Shown here: piece after piece, positions 1-12,600 of the stretch
Numbering within the stretch: the first letter of the stretch is position 1
How the letters are laid out: every line of letters begins with the position of its first letter
Source: Limnoperna fortunei
Lineage: Eukaryota; Mollusca; Bivalvia; Mytilida; Modiolidae
Direction of reading: 5' to 3'
NCBI GenBank assembly: GCA_944474755.1
Contig: OX104116.1
Location: 2,897,494 to 2,961,493, forward strand
Length of the DNA: 64,000 nucleotides
Notes under the pieces: generated by a model
The model's database searches: none
Seen by the model: the letters and a program-made list of their open reading frames with translations, nothing else
What the model was told of the DNA's origin: nothing
Program-made: the position numbers and the translations under genes

Positions 1-2223
1 GTATCGAATTGTAAGCGAACTAAGCAAGGCTGATTTATGCCAAATATGGTTTAGACTGGTGAAGAAGGTTAAAGATGCAAGAGAAAATAAAAACCGACAG
101 GCGTGCGAGGGACAGTTTATAAAAACTTTACCCCAACCTTCTCTAAGGTGAGCTAAAAGTAGGGGTTTGGAACCCCGGTGCAACTTCCCTACTAGCTATA
201 ATACACATAAAGTTGCAAACGATTTCCTGTCCTTAGAATAGGTTTCAGGTTGGTTTGACAAGTAGATTTTTTAATCGTTTAAATGCAAGCTTGCATTTGT
301 GTTTGTTTGTTAAATAACTTTTTTAATATTTTTTTTTCGTTAATATCTTGTGAAAACATAAAACATTAATACTAGCAGAACTGTTAGAGAAAGGATAAAC
401 CATCGTTTTTTCATGGCCAATAAAAAAGACCGTTGTCGAAATATATTAATGATAGACTACTTGAAATGTTACAGGTAAATCTTTCTCAACACCAAATTTA
501 TGTTTTTATTCACCCAGCTGATGCAAGGATATTAAACAAAATGTATCAGATCGGGAGTCTTCGATTATTTTTCAATGTATTTTTAATCAACACGCTTTAG
601 ATTATTTAGAATGCAGTATTCACACAAATAGTACAGAATAGTTAATGCGTTAAAACCTGTTTAAACATCAGGAAAGGAATATTATTCACTATTCAGACTG
701 CATTTACATCATAAAATACTTGTTAATCGTAAATCCATGCCTGCTGTGGTGTTTATTTTGTAGAGAAGGAAAAGATTTCAGCAATTTGAAACACTGAAAT
801 CTGTTTTCTTAATCAAATACCATGACTACATTTATACACATCAACCTTTCAGCTATATAACACAGCCAATAATCACTTTGTTCTATTTCTTGTAGTATTA
901 TAACTCAAATGTATTCAAGATGCGTTTTTCTGTTTCTAGTTTAATCGCACACGTAAAGTTAAAAAAATTATATTATTTAAGTAATATTTCAAATTTCTGA
1001 GGAGGTTATACGAAATAACACGATTTGGGTCTGTTTACGCCTAATAAACCGCGAAACTGGTAAACAGACCCAAGCCATGTTATAGAGTATAATCTGTTCA
1101 AAAATTTGAAATATTCCGTATAATTTAATGTTATCTATAAATCTTAACAATTTTAATGGTAAAAACGTTGAAAACGTCATGGAACTATTTGAATTTTAAC
1201 GGCGTAAGAATAGGTCAAGGCCACGCAAGTTCAGCTTACAAAGCAAATTAAATTATATAAAAATACATTATCATTGATTTAGAAATATGTTCGCTTTAGA
1301 GAATACATGTTTATAAGGTGTCTTTGTGTGGCAATAACGACAATCGCAAAAACATTTCGTTAAAATGTATTATACTATTAGCTAAAAACAGCATAAAAGG
1401 GCGGTGGTTGCGGCTCCGGATCATTCCGCGTCCCTAAATTACATCCAGTACAAAAGGGATAGAAATTCACAGGAGACCGCAAAGTTATTAAAGAAGTAAA
1501 TTATCATTTGATTAAAACTTGAATGCATAAATATAAAGTCGCATTAAAAAGCTTATAGCCTTATTATCTACAATTTTTTTCGAGACAGAAACAGAGCGTA
1601 CTTTCTACATCGTTAGTTTGCTCGAGTAAATATTTTTTGCAATATTACGTAGCGATGGCAATCATACAATTACACTGAACTGTAGACGCAGAGAAAGAAC
1701 CTCTGTAAGACCTACAATGTTAGAAATAGAGATAAAATCATCTATCCCAATATGAAGAGTCGTTTGTGTTCTTCATTTATTAGCCAGAAAAATATTAACA
1801 ATACATGTCGAGAAAAAAGGGATAATAAAATACACGGGTGTGCAAGTTGCGACATGTAATAAAGTTTGATTTACCACCGTACACCTTGCATGTGCAACTG
1901 TTTCCGATGATTGTGCACGTATAATTATCTTTCGACAGTAAATGTATAGCAAGAAATTCAGAGCTTGACTTTAATAAAATGTTTAAAAAAATACTAGAAA
2001 CGACTTTCATAAATTATTTCGATTCTAATATTTGAACTTTCGAAACTAAGCCATGACGTTATTTGATTTGTATATGATGCTGTTATTCGACTTATCTAAG
2101 TACTATGATAAAATTGGGGCCTTGGAGTGTGAGTGGTTAAGATACTGGTCGTCTACATGTACTATCGATCACGTGGTCTGTCAACACTGCGGTTACGTGT
2201 TCGAGTTAGTTACACGTCTGTAG
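1..2223. other. Noncoding AT-rich DNA, no supported gene
   Basis: All open frames here are short, lack domains and show no convincing splice structure. The only clear structure is the fold-back element listed separately at 982-1116. I see no gene. Confidence 0.5.
982..1116. repeat. Fold-back element (MITE-like hairpin)
   Basis: Two arms of about 55 bases are inverted copies of each other around a loop of about 20 bases. The innermost 14 bp are perfect (TTGGGTCTGTTTAC and its reverse complement). The outer part matches with a few mismatches (AATATTTCAAATTT on the left, AAATTTGAAATATT on the right). There is no coding capacity, so it is probably a small nonautonomous element. The family is unknown. 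Confidence 0.6.
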
Positions 2224-2350
2224 TCCGACATCCCAATAGTCCGACAGCCCAATGGTCCGAAACCCGATAATCCGACAACCCATTAATCCGACAGCCCAAT
2301 AGTCCGACAACCCAATAGTCCGACAGCCCAACAGTCCGACAACCCACAAG
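2224..2350. repeat. Tandem repeat, about 15-bp unit (AGTCCGACAACCCAA)
   Basis: At least seven degenerate copies of a unit like AGTCCGACAGCCCAAT follow one another. This is a short minisatellite. Neighbouring sequence is unique and noncoding. Confidence 0.8.
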
Positions 2351-3720
2351 AGTCTAACAAATTATCACATATTAGGTCGGACGAAATCGATAATTAAAAA
2401 TATATATATATAATTTCTATGCTCCACCTACGTACCGGAATATATGTATATATAGCGTTTGGGTCTGTTTATCCGTCCGTACGTTTGTTTCATATTTACT
2501 TTACGTTCAGGTTTAGCGGGTGTGTAAGTTGGTCTTGTACGCCCTGAAAAACGTTTAAAAAACTAAATAAAGAAGGAATGTGTTTATTGGACACGGATGC
2601 CCCCGTTGGCCCCAAACAGGAAGTAGAAGTCCGTCAGGTCTGAAAGTCGTTAAGGACGTACAGTTCGTCATACTGAACCATCCCAAGTTTTAAGTCATTA
2701 TCAGGTACGATTATTACGCGCTGAGAAAAGCTTGACGGAAATTTGTACGTGAGGGCGGACGGACGAACATACGGACATGAGTCAAACTATATGTCGCCGC
2801 GTGGGCATAAAAATCTGTCCAAGTCAAGAACATCCGGAAGTAGGCCTGAAATCCCACGGTATAGGACTCCACGCTGATGCTGCATCCCAAATATCAAGAA
2901 CCCTTGATAGTTGTTGCTGAGAATACTGCTTCGAAAATATTTTCCGTGATCGCCCGCCCGACATTGACAATCCAGAAATTCGGCCAATGAACATGGAATG
3001 AAGAGAAATATGAAGATGGAATAGAAAACAAAGGAACAGTAATTTTAAAGAGAACGAAGATCAACCTATTTGGCCAACTAGGGTACACTCCTTAATTGAT
3101 CCGTGGTCGACCTCTTACAATAAGCTGGACACTGAGTCGGACCACTAGGGGCACGCACGAAGGAAATCTTCACGCAACTTTATACGTATATGCACCAACC
3201 TATGAACTAACATCATTTGCACATTTATGTATGTCCCACCAACTCCATGATGAAGAAAAAAATCGGCCCTAATTAACCACATTCTCTGTAACATATACAT
3301 GTAATATAACCAAATCATAGCTAGTATTCCTAATATTAAGAAATTCCTACCAAACAACCAACTTAGTTAGGTTTGCATTTATAGAACGTTTAATGTTCTT
3401 TGGATTGTGTCTGAAGGTTTATAGTATTTTTCAAAACGAGAGATAAAGCAACATTTTATCCGGACAAATTTCTGATGACTTGGCAGAGTGGGAAACAAAA
3501 TTGTCGTATTTTAGAGTTGAATATCGATGGTATCTGTTTTGATGTCTACACAAGTATATATTTTCATAATGTATGATATATCATATATATAACATATAGT
3601 ATGACATTGATTTAAAATAGCCGTCGTTACCTGGTTACAATGTTATCGTAAGTGAGTTTAAGCATTAATTCAGATGCCTCAGAAATGATTTTTTGATTCG
3701 CAATTTAAACACAATTGAAG
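2351..3720. other. Noncoding stretch
   Basis: Contains a short TA-rich run near 2400 and another near 3580-3600. The reading frames are short, overlap on opposite strands and resemble no family. No gene seen. Confidence 0.45.
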
Positions 3721-3744
3721 TTTTTTTTTTTTTTTTTTTTTTTT
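3721..3744. repeat. Poly-T tract (24 nt)
   Basis: An uninterrupted homopolymer of T. It could be the tail of a minus-strand retro-insertion or a plain microsatellite. No element body could be recognised next to it. Confidence 0.7.
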
Positions 3745-4835
3745 GCAAAATATTGCTTTTGAGCACATTAACAAGTAGACGATGAATTCTATTTTATTGT
3801 CTATTGTCTAAGCATATATTTTCATCCCTGAATAATGTTCTATATGTATATAAATATATTTATTTGCTCCAGACTCTAAAATGATACCATATGTAGCTGG
3901 TTTTTTTTCAGAAATATAAAAACGCAATACCTCTAAAGAGTTTAGGCAATATTTGTAAAAGTTTCAAATATTGGAACAAGAAATAAGTCTAGTATGTGAT
4001 TATTCCTCATTATTGTCTATTGCTTGTTCTAGTCTGTCAAACATTTACATTGATCAAAGTTGATTATATTTAGAATCAATAACGTATTGTAGCTGTAAGT
4101 TCGATACATTGAACAAATACATTTCGTTTTCGTATCCTCATTATTGCTGTTGTATTGTGCTAAATTTCAAGGTCTTAAATTTCGCACAGATAAACTTATC
4201 GCCTCATCATTAAAGCGGTAATAAATCTGCAATACTTTAGTCTACTGACCTCGTGGGAAAGTGGGTTAATTGAAATTTTGCCTTTTATTTAGAACATATA
4301 GATTAAAGTGTTAAAATATGTACAGTTTAAGGTGATAATTTAACAGCATGCAATGTTTTTGAACGGACATTTAACTTTCACCGTTTTAATTCTTTTCACT
4401 TATTTTAAGAATAGTATTAATTGTGATTCTTTCAGGTAATTTTTTGGTTTCCTCACTCGAGACATTTTCAGTAAACGGCGAAACGGTTAGTTTCCCATAC
4501 AGAAAAGTACATCGTAGAAAACAGATCAAAATATATTCTACTTACAACAGAAAAGCAAAAAAAAAAGGATATGCAATTAATCTACATCGACATCACACTA
4601 TATATGACGTCTACGCTAATGACATTCAGTGCCAAAACGAAATTAGTCAACATCTACTTGAATCCAACAAAACAATCTTATATGTCGACTACTGTAGGGT
4701 TCTATCTAAGGTAGTACCCTACATTGTGCAAAGAACACCATTTTTTCTCACGAAGAAAACGTTACTTTATCGTCAGCAATTGCGGTGTCACACTACCTAA
4801 CAATACATCATTTCAGACTATAATCGGGATAGTTC
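3745..4835. other. Noncoding stretch with one unsupported 125-codon frame
   Basis: A plus-strand frame at 4423-4800 starts just after an acceptor-like CTTTCAG. It has no recognisable domain, no matching upstream exon and low-complexity lysine runs, so I do not call it a gene. Confidence 0.4.
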
Positions 4836-4967
4836 GTTATACACGTTCAAATTAGTGGATATGGAGATTTTAACACCTTCAGCACCCTGTACAACCCTCG
4901 ACTTCGGGATGTACTTGGGCTTTCAAGTGTTAAAATTTCCATATCTACAGATATGAACGTATATAAC
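4836..4967. repeat. Fold-back MITE, about 130 bp
   Basis: The arms GATATGGAGATTTTAACAC and GTGTTAAAATTTCCATATC pair with one mismatch. The outer ends (GTTATACACGTTCA and TGAACGTATATAAC) also pair with one mismatch. The loop is about 50 bases. It has no coding capacity. Confidence 0.65.
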
Positions 4968-4979
4968 TAATAATATTCA

Positions 4980-6250
4980 CATCGACCTGTAGATTCTTAG
5001 AACTGTAGAAGATGTTGACCTTTAAACTCGAAGATCTATTTATAATGTCACCGCATCTATAGACGGATACAATCGTCGACCTGTACACTCATATAATAGA
5101 TCTCTAGGCATTTTAGACAAGCCAATGGACATATATACCTGTCAACCCGTAGGTATGTAACCCTATAGACTTATATTTATGTGGACCTGTAGACTCGCAT
5201 ATATGTCAGCCTATATTCATATATACCCGTCCACCTGTACACTCGTAGATATGTAGAGATGTCACCCTATAGATATATATACATGTCCACTTGTAGACCC
5301 TTAGAACTATAAAGAGTGTTAGCCAACAGACATATACGGATGTCGACCTTTATACTCTTTGCACTGTAGACTTCAGTCTAAAGATGTATATACCTGTTGA
5401 CCTGTAAGCGCCTAGATCTGAAAACATATAAACCCGTCCATCTATAAATTTGTATACTTGTAGATATATTTGCGCATAAACATACACAACTGTAGACCTG
5501 TTAGCCCAGCCCATAGAGATATACCCGTCGACCTGTAGCCGAAAGACATATATCTGTAGACTAGTAGACCTGTAACCATGTCAGCCTGTAGACAAAAATA
5601 AACATCGACCTGTTAAGTCCTAGAACTGCATGTAAGCCTAAAGACATATGCATGTCGACCTGTAGACTAGTAGACCAGTAGTCCAGTAAACATTAGTCAG
5701 CCTATAGAAATATATAACCGTAGGTTTGTAGACATATAAGCCTATAGACATCTATACCTTTCCACCTGTAGACTAGTAGACTTGGAGACATGTCAGGCCA
5801 ACCAATAGACATATTTACCCGTAGACCTGTAGACTAGTAGACATGTTAGGCCAGCCTATATATGAACATCTAATACATGTACCTGTTGACCTGTAGATTC
5901 TTAGATCTGTCCACATTTCAGTCTATCGACATATATACATGTGGACTTGTAGACACTTTGAATTGTAGACATGTCAGCCTAAAGACATAAATAATCGTCT
6001 ACATATAGACTCGTAGATCTGTAGACATGTCAGCCTATAGACATATACATGTCCACCTGTAGACCTTAAGAACTGTATAGATATTAGCCTATAGACATAT
6101 ATTCCTTTTGACCTGTAGACTCTTAAAACTGTTGACCTGTCAGCCTATAGACATATATACCCGTCGACCTGTAGACTAGTAGACCTGTAGACATGTCAGC
6201 CAATAGACATTTATACCTTTCAACCTATAGACGTATCAAACTAAAGACAC
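4980..6250. repeat. Degenerate satellite-like tandem array (GTAGACATGTCAGCCTATAGACAT motif family)
   Basis: About 1.3 kb consists of imperfect copies of a 50-75 base unit built from phrases such as CCTGTAGACTCGTAGA, ACATGTCAGCCTATAGACAT and ATATACCCGTCGACCTG. Copies are diverged and vary in length. A detached block of the same phrases lies at 6670-6880, beyond the fold-back at 6262-6351. No open reading frame of interest lies in it. Confidence 0.8.
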
Positions 6251-6261
6251 ATAAACATGTT

Positions 6262-6351
6262 ACACAGGGTTTTCTATATCAGGTCCCATATTATTCCTAG
6301 TCGAGTCGTAATCGATGAACGACATAGGATCTGATATTGAAAAGCCTGTGT
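6262..6351. repeat. Fold-back MITE, about 90 bp
   Basis: The left arm starting ACACAGGGTTTTCTATATCA and the right arm ending TGATATTGAAAAGCCTGTGT pair with few mismatches. It separates the satellite array from its detached downstream block. Confidence 0.6.
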
Positions 6352-6669
6352 CATAAAGTCATACAGTTTAGCCGAAGACCTATTTCTTTATATTGGACTT
6401 CGCGTATATGACAATTTTCTTGCTTAATATTTCTCTTTTGAAACATAGGTTGTGTTTTAATGTTAAATCTGGACGAAGGGCTGATATCGATGCGTATTAG
6501 TCATCGAATCTGCCCGTCGTCAATATTAAGATCATCAATATCAGCTTGCCGTCAATGGTGACGTCGCGGGTCAAAGAAAGTGATGTTGTGTAGAAATTTA
6601 TAATTTTGAATATAAAATGAAATTATTTTTTAAATCAAATTTTAAGACAAGTTTTAAATTGTTTTTGGT

Positions 6670-6885
6670 TCAAATATGTGTCCACCCTTGTACTCATTCC
6701 CCTGCGGACATGTCTGCTTATTTCGACCTGTATGAATGTCAGGCTATAGACATATGCCCTTGTCTACATATAGACTCGAAGACATGTAGATATGTCAAAC
6801 CAGCCTATATAGACTTGCATACATGTCGATCTGTAGACATGTAGACCTTTAAACCAGTAGACTCATAGACTCTCATGTCTTTCAT
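6670..6885. repeat. Detached block of the 5-6.2 kb satellite
   Basis: Contains phrases such as ATAGACATATGCCCTTGTCT, TAGACTCGAAGACATGTAGA and GTCGATCTGTAGACATGTAG, matching the main array. Possibly split from it by insertion of roughly 400 bases. Confidence 0.6.
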
Positions 6886-8849
6886 GTCTTCAGTGCAATG
6901 TTTGAATGAACAAGGTATATAAGTCTTTTTCGGATTGTCACAATTTTAGAGAAAATTTCTCCAACTTTGATGGATACATGTATTTGTTCAAGGTGTATTC
7001 GCCGTACCCAACATCACTCAATATTCTTTTTTTCAACTGGATCGCTCGATTATCGATTCATAACGTTAGACGTGGTATTGTATTGAAATATAATTGTTTT
7101 AACTTAAACTAAGAGATGGATACTTGCTTACTTAAATATGATAGATCTAGGTATGTCTAAATTAAACTTTTAATGGAGATGTATCGTAACCAGACATTAC
7201 ACTCGTGAACAGGTATACATGCATAAATTAAACAATTACAATTTAGTGGTCGACCCCCCCCCCCCTCCCCCAACCAACAGCTTAAAAAATAATAATAAAG
7301 GCATAAAACTGTCGTCTGCATCCTATGATACTGACGATGGCCACAAAGTATTTCGATTCTAGGTAACATAACAAAGTTTTTTTATAAATGAGGTGCGCAC
7401 CCCCCCCCCCCCCCCCCTTTTCTCACGGCCATGGTCACTGCGAGAAGAATTACAATGTAATATTTTTACTGAACCAAAAATTCAAAACAAAATGCTAAAG
7501 TTTATGATGCTAGAAATATCGAGTATACGAGATCCTACTTTAAGGGCATACCAACTCAATGGTCTTGCATATCATTTATCGACTTCAAGTGGTTGCGAGC
7601 CCAATCAACGATTCGTTCTGTATTTATTTCACTGTCAAACTTTCTGTTCAACTTTATTAACACCCACTCTAAACCACTTTCACAAGACCGATGATATGTA
7701 CGTTAAGGAATTCTTCAACGCATCCTTAAGGTTGTACATACCTAAACCGTTGATTTTTTCTTATTTTACCATTAGCTGAACTTGATCAATGAATAAATAT
7801 GTAATATTTAAATCAAATTTACTCAGTCTACGGATAAGTGAATTTTTGACAGACAATAATATACCAGTGCCTGATTTGGGATGTATTTAAGTTTGAATGT
7901 CGTTTAACGCCACTTTCAGCAATTTTTCAGCTATATCCTGGCGTCCAGTTTTTATTGAAGGGGGAGGAAAACAGAGTACACGGAGCAAAAACCCCGACCT
8001 TCGGTATGAAACTGGCAATCCTTGTCAATTAAGATTGCAGTGGAGTATACACCCTGCCCGCAGGCCAGAGTGTACACTAATATTATTGCATATCAGTAAT
8101 AAATTAGTACATTTGATTAGCTAACAACCGATCAGCTGACATAAAGAAATGCGAAAAAGCCAGCGGTCCGATTTTCTCATATGGCCTGATAGCTAACAGT
8201 CCAAATTAGAAAATCGAACTGCTAGCTATGGATTAAATTTTACAGTTTTTTCCCTTCCTTTTTCGTTTTTCAATGAATGGCTAGTAAAATATCAACACAC
8301 TACACGGAAAAATACTTGATGAAGAAAAAACGGACCTTTTATAAAAAAAAGAAAGAAAAACCGCAAAAATTACATGCACAAATTTATCAATGTATTTATG
8401 ATTCTTCAGTGCAATAATAACAGAATAGTTGATGTTGCTGATGGCAAAATTAAAAAATTTGGACAACCCTTGGGTCGTGACATGGACAGCCCAAATTTCT
8501 TATATGACCCTTGCATTCAGCTCGGGCCATATATCATGCAGATTCTTGGTCCGTATCGCGACCCCGTGGACAGTCAAAATTTCTGAATTAACAGAAATTG
8601 AAATTGGTATGGATGATTTATTTGGAGTACGTTACCAAGTTTTACCCGATATATAGCTTCGCCCTCAAAACAAAATGATCTTCGTTACCAAAAATAGAAC
8701 ATCTTTTAAAAGCGGTTTCAACTTTACTCTTTTTTCTTTTGTGTATATTCGAGTATTCGAGGTAAAAAAACTTGAATAACGGTCAATCATATTTTATAGT
8801 ATAAAACATGTAAAATAATATTACTTTCATACAAAACATACCGATGTTT
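6886..8849. other. Noncoding flank left of the EnSpm element, with poly-C tracts
   Basis: Two C-homopolymer tracts occur (about 7255-7270 and 7400-7418). Several short frames exist, the longest being 128 codons at 7393-7779, but this one begins inside the poly-C run and has no domain. No gene supported. Confidence 0.45.
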
Positions 8850-9475
8850 CACTGCATGAAAACTTGCCTTTTGCAAGCATCAAAAGGCATAGAAAAGGCC
8901 ATATTTTGACCACCTTCTGAAACCTTTTAAAAGCCTTTTTGAAAAATACAAAAGGTACAAAAGTTCACCTTTTTGTTACCTTTTGTTGTACCAAAAGGTA
9001 GTCGAATGGCCCACTTTTGTTTTAACAAAAGGTGAATAACATATTGCCTTTTAACCAAAAATAAAAGGCCACAAAATGCAACATTTTGTAATTGCAAAAA
9101 TACATCGAAAGGTAACCTATGAAATATGGAAATCTGACACAAGACAATCTTCTGATTTTTCAAACTTATATAAAAGGTCTCTTTTTTCTACTGAAACGTA
9201 CAATGAAACCTTTTGTTGGAACAAAAGGTACATAAAAGGTCGCCTTTTTAATACCTTTTGACAGGAATCAGGTGCCTGTAACCTTTTGTTGGAACAAAAT
9301 GCATATGAAATATTGCCTTCTTAATACCTTTTGACAAGAACTGGTTGACAAAATTTGCTCAATGTCATCTTTTGTTAGAACAAAATGTATATAAAAGATC
9401 CCCTTCCTAACACCTTTTGACAGAAACTGACAAGCATCATTTTACCTTTTGTTGTAACAAAATAAAAAGGACATG
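8850..9475. repeat. Left terminal inverted repeat and subterminal repeats of the EnSpm element
   Basis: After the 14-bp terminus come about 15 copies of CCTTTTG or its complement. Several are paired as palindromes such as CCTTTTGTTGGAACAAAAGG. CACTA elements use arrays of short subterminal motifs as binding sites for their TNPA-like protein, so these are probable transposase or accessory-protein sites. Function is inferred from family. Confidence 0.8.
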
Positions 9476-9665
9476 TATACCATGACAAAATAGCTGCAAT
9501 ATATTCATCTTATGAACAGAGTAAAATCCAGTCCATTCTACATTTTCAAGTTTCATCAGTTATTAGATATTTTAATACTATGCCATACTCAGTGTCAAGT
9601 TATATCAGTACCTTGACATATAACAATTATGCCAACAACACAAAAACAAAACGAGTGAATGAAAA

Positions 9666-12600
9666 TTATTCTTTTAATATCCATCTACATTGTTCAGGCA
9701 CCTCAGGAGCCTCTTTATCATGGCTTGTGCCAATGGTCCTTTTCTGTAGAAGTCTTAGACTTGATTTTGTGCATATTTGTTTATAGGTATTGTCTAATGT
9801 TTCTTTATATTGTTTGAATTTGGCTGATTGCCAAGAAGGCTGGTGGGTGATGAACCCCTCTTCACCATTATCTTCATCAGACGACATATATTTGGCCTGG
9901 AGAGCGTCTTTAATAATTGCTCTTTTTGCATCAGTGCAACTGAACTTTTCCAATGCAGTCCTCCTTCTCTTAGCCTTCTACAAAAGTAATAATAAAAGAA
10001 GGTAAATTTCATTCAAAAATCATCATTCAAAGATGTCATAAAAAATGTTAGCTGAAACATTCAGATATGTATATGTATTTGTTTGAAATCCATGAAAGTA
10101 TGCCAAATCTTTTTCCACATATATGCCAGTTTAAAAATATTCATTTATAGTGGATTGAGAAGCAACTAGCTTTTGCCAGTCAATCTCTGGTTAGCAAGTT
10201 TTTGTGAGTGTGATCTTAATAGTAGGCCTACCCTTCAGGTGAGTAAAATAAACAAGAAATACTGTGAGCGATAACCCCGCTGAAAGGATAACCCCGGCCC
10301 GTTTCATATTGGACTCTATATTGCAAAAAAACCTCAAGTCAAATTATCTCCACTGAATGGTATTCGAGCACAATAAAATTTCTTCCTGCAAATCTCTATA
10401 TGATGAACTTTCTTCATGCAAAGTTTCATCAAAATCCATTGGGCGGTTTATGAGGAGTTGTGCTTAGGTCTCCATTGACCACTATATTTTAAAAACTAAA
10501 GTCCAATTGTCTCCTCTAAATGATATTCAACTTAATTTCTGTGTGCACATTTCCATATGATGTACTTCCTTCATGTCAAGTTTCATCAAAATCCATTTAG
10601 CGGTTTACGAGGAGCTGTGCTTACAAGGTCTCACACTTTCCACTATATTTTAAATTTTCATTAAAATCTATCAAGCGGTTTAGGAGGAGTTGTATTTACG
10701 AGATATGTAGATAGACGGACGGTCAGACAGACAGAAAGGGTGATTCCTATATACCCCCCAATTGCAAGCTTTGTTTGCGGGGTATAAAATATCTACCTTA
10801 AGAAAGTGAATTATCGCTATTTTGCAGTATTTTTCTTTGATCTTTGTGTGCGATATTATTCCATCTCACTCTACTAGCTTGAGATGGCCCATCTCAGCTC
10901 ACTGTCAAGACGTCGTTAAGTAAACACTGTGACGTCACAATGTTACAAAACAGCGATAAACAGATTATTTACGTTTTATGAAACTCGATGCATTTTCTCG
11001 TCATCTCATCTCAGGGCTGTCAGTGGCGTAGCTGCCTATACGCGAGTACGTGGCTGAATCCACATGATTTTGACAACAAAAACAAAAATTGCAATCAAAA
11101 AACTGTCGACTTTCAGTACTAAATAAAGCACCTTAGATTTAAAAAAACCCAAGAAATGGCACCATTGTTTTCAAATTTTTCGGGAGGAGGCATGCCCCCG
11201 GATCCCCCTAGTTATTTTGTGAGTCCACATTGTAACTAGTCTAGCTACGCCCCTGGCTTTCGCCCTTCGATGAGATATGGACGAGAAAACGCATCTCGTT
11301 TCAAAAAACGTAAATAACCTATAATTATCCAATGTTACTCCCTCATATCACTTCATATTAATTGTGTTAAATTATAACATATACCTCCTTCTTTCTTTCA
11401 TATGATGCTCTCCTCTTCTTCTCTGTAATATGCCTATCCTTTTGTTTACTTGACTCTTCTTGCTTTTTTGTCAAGAAATATCTTGACATTGCACCTTAAA
11501 ATAATAAAAGTAATGAATTTCCTAAAGAAGTGAAAGACAAAAAAATATATGATCTTGAGTGTTCCGGTCAATATTTTTTTTCTATAAAATAAAGATTTTT
11601 AGATTGCCTTTGCTAGAGATCAACATCATTTTAGCACAATATTATAAATAGAGATGTCACTTCTGTGTTGGGGCGTACATAAAGGACATGAGTTAATCAA
11701 ATAATCAGGACAATTTGTGGCACAACATAAAAAGTGGACCAGCTGAGTTGAGATCTAGTTTTACATTAAAAAAAAGAGGTAAAGCATGTTTTACTCTCAA
11801 CAACTGGAAATAAAGAAATTAAACACTTGGATATTATTTTATAAATATTCAAGACCGTATATTGTATTTAAATACTTACAATTAATGACTGTGTGGTCTG
11901 AATAGGTTGGATTATATCCCTTAACAAAAGTGATGATGTGGTCTGACATCATTCTGTTTTCAGCATCAGTCATTCTGCAAAAAAATATTTGTACATTGAT
12001 TTAATAAACATCATTTCTGAGATCAAAAATTTGCAAATTTCTGAGCAAATGTAATCTTGTTTTGATATTCCTGAAAACACTTATATTTTATAAAATTCTA
12101 GATCTGTCATTCACCTCATGTACATGTTGTCTGCATCAGATTAGCATAATCAATTATGTTCCTTATACAAACATGCAACATGCAAGGATATTAGGAGTAG
12201 GAATATCATGTTATACAACAACTCTTCTTTAAGTTAATCAGTCCATGAAAAATGAGGAAAATTAAAGCAAAAGTTATTAAGAAAGATATTAATAATCGGA
12301 TCCATGAGATACATGTATATTGCATACATGTACATACCTTTGATTTTGAAGTGTGTGTACAGTAGTTGTAATGCATATATTTTCATAATGTCCTCTAAAA
12401 TCTCATAGTAATAATACAATAAATAATAATATGAGGCAGGTTCACCCGTGACGCTCCCAAAATTACAATTATACGTATGTATCTTTAAACATTTTACAAG
12501 CTAAAATAAAATTTTTTAAATGTTTAAAACGCAATAAATTTTTAAAATTTATATATTTTTATTCTAAAATAAAACAATCTAGCTTTTCCTGTGGGTCACA

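Noticed and set aside
4423..4800. 125-codon plus-strand frame after an acceptor-like site, possible host exon
   Set aside because: No domain, no upstream exon, low-complexity lysine runs, no in-phase donor seen.
4980..6250. Possible CRISPR-like array because short phrases recur with spacers
   Set aside because: Repeats are degenerate, vary in length and order, and the genome is eukaryotic. It is a satellite.
7393..7779. 128-codon frame starting with a proline run
   Set aside because: The proline run is a poly-C tract, and the rest matches no family and lacks splice context.
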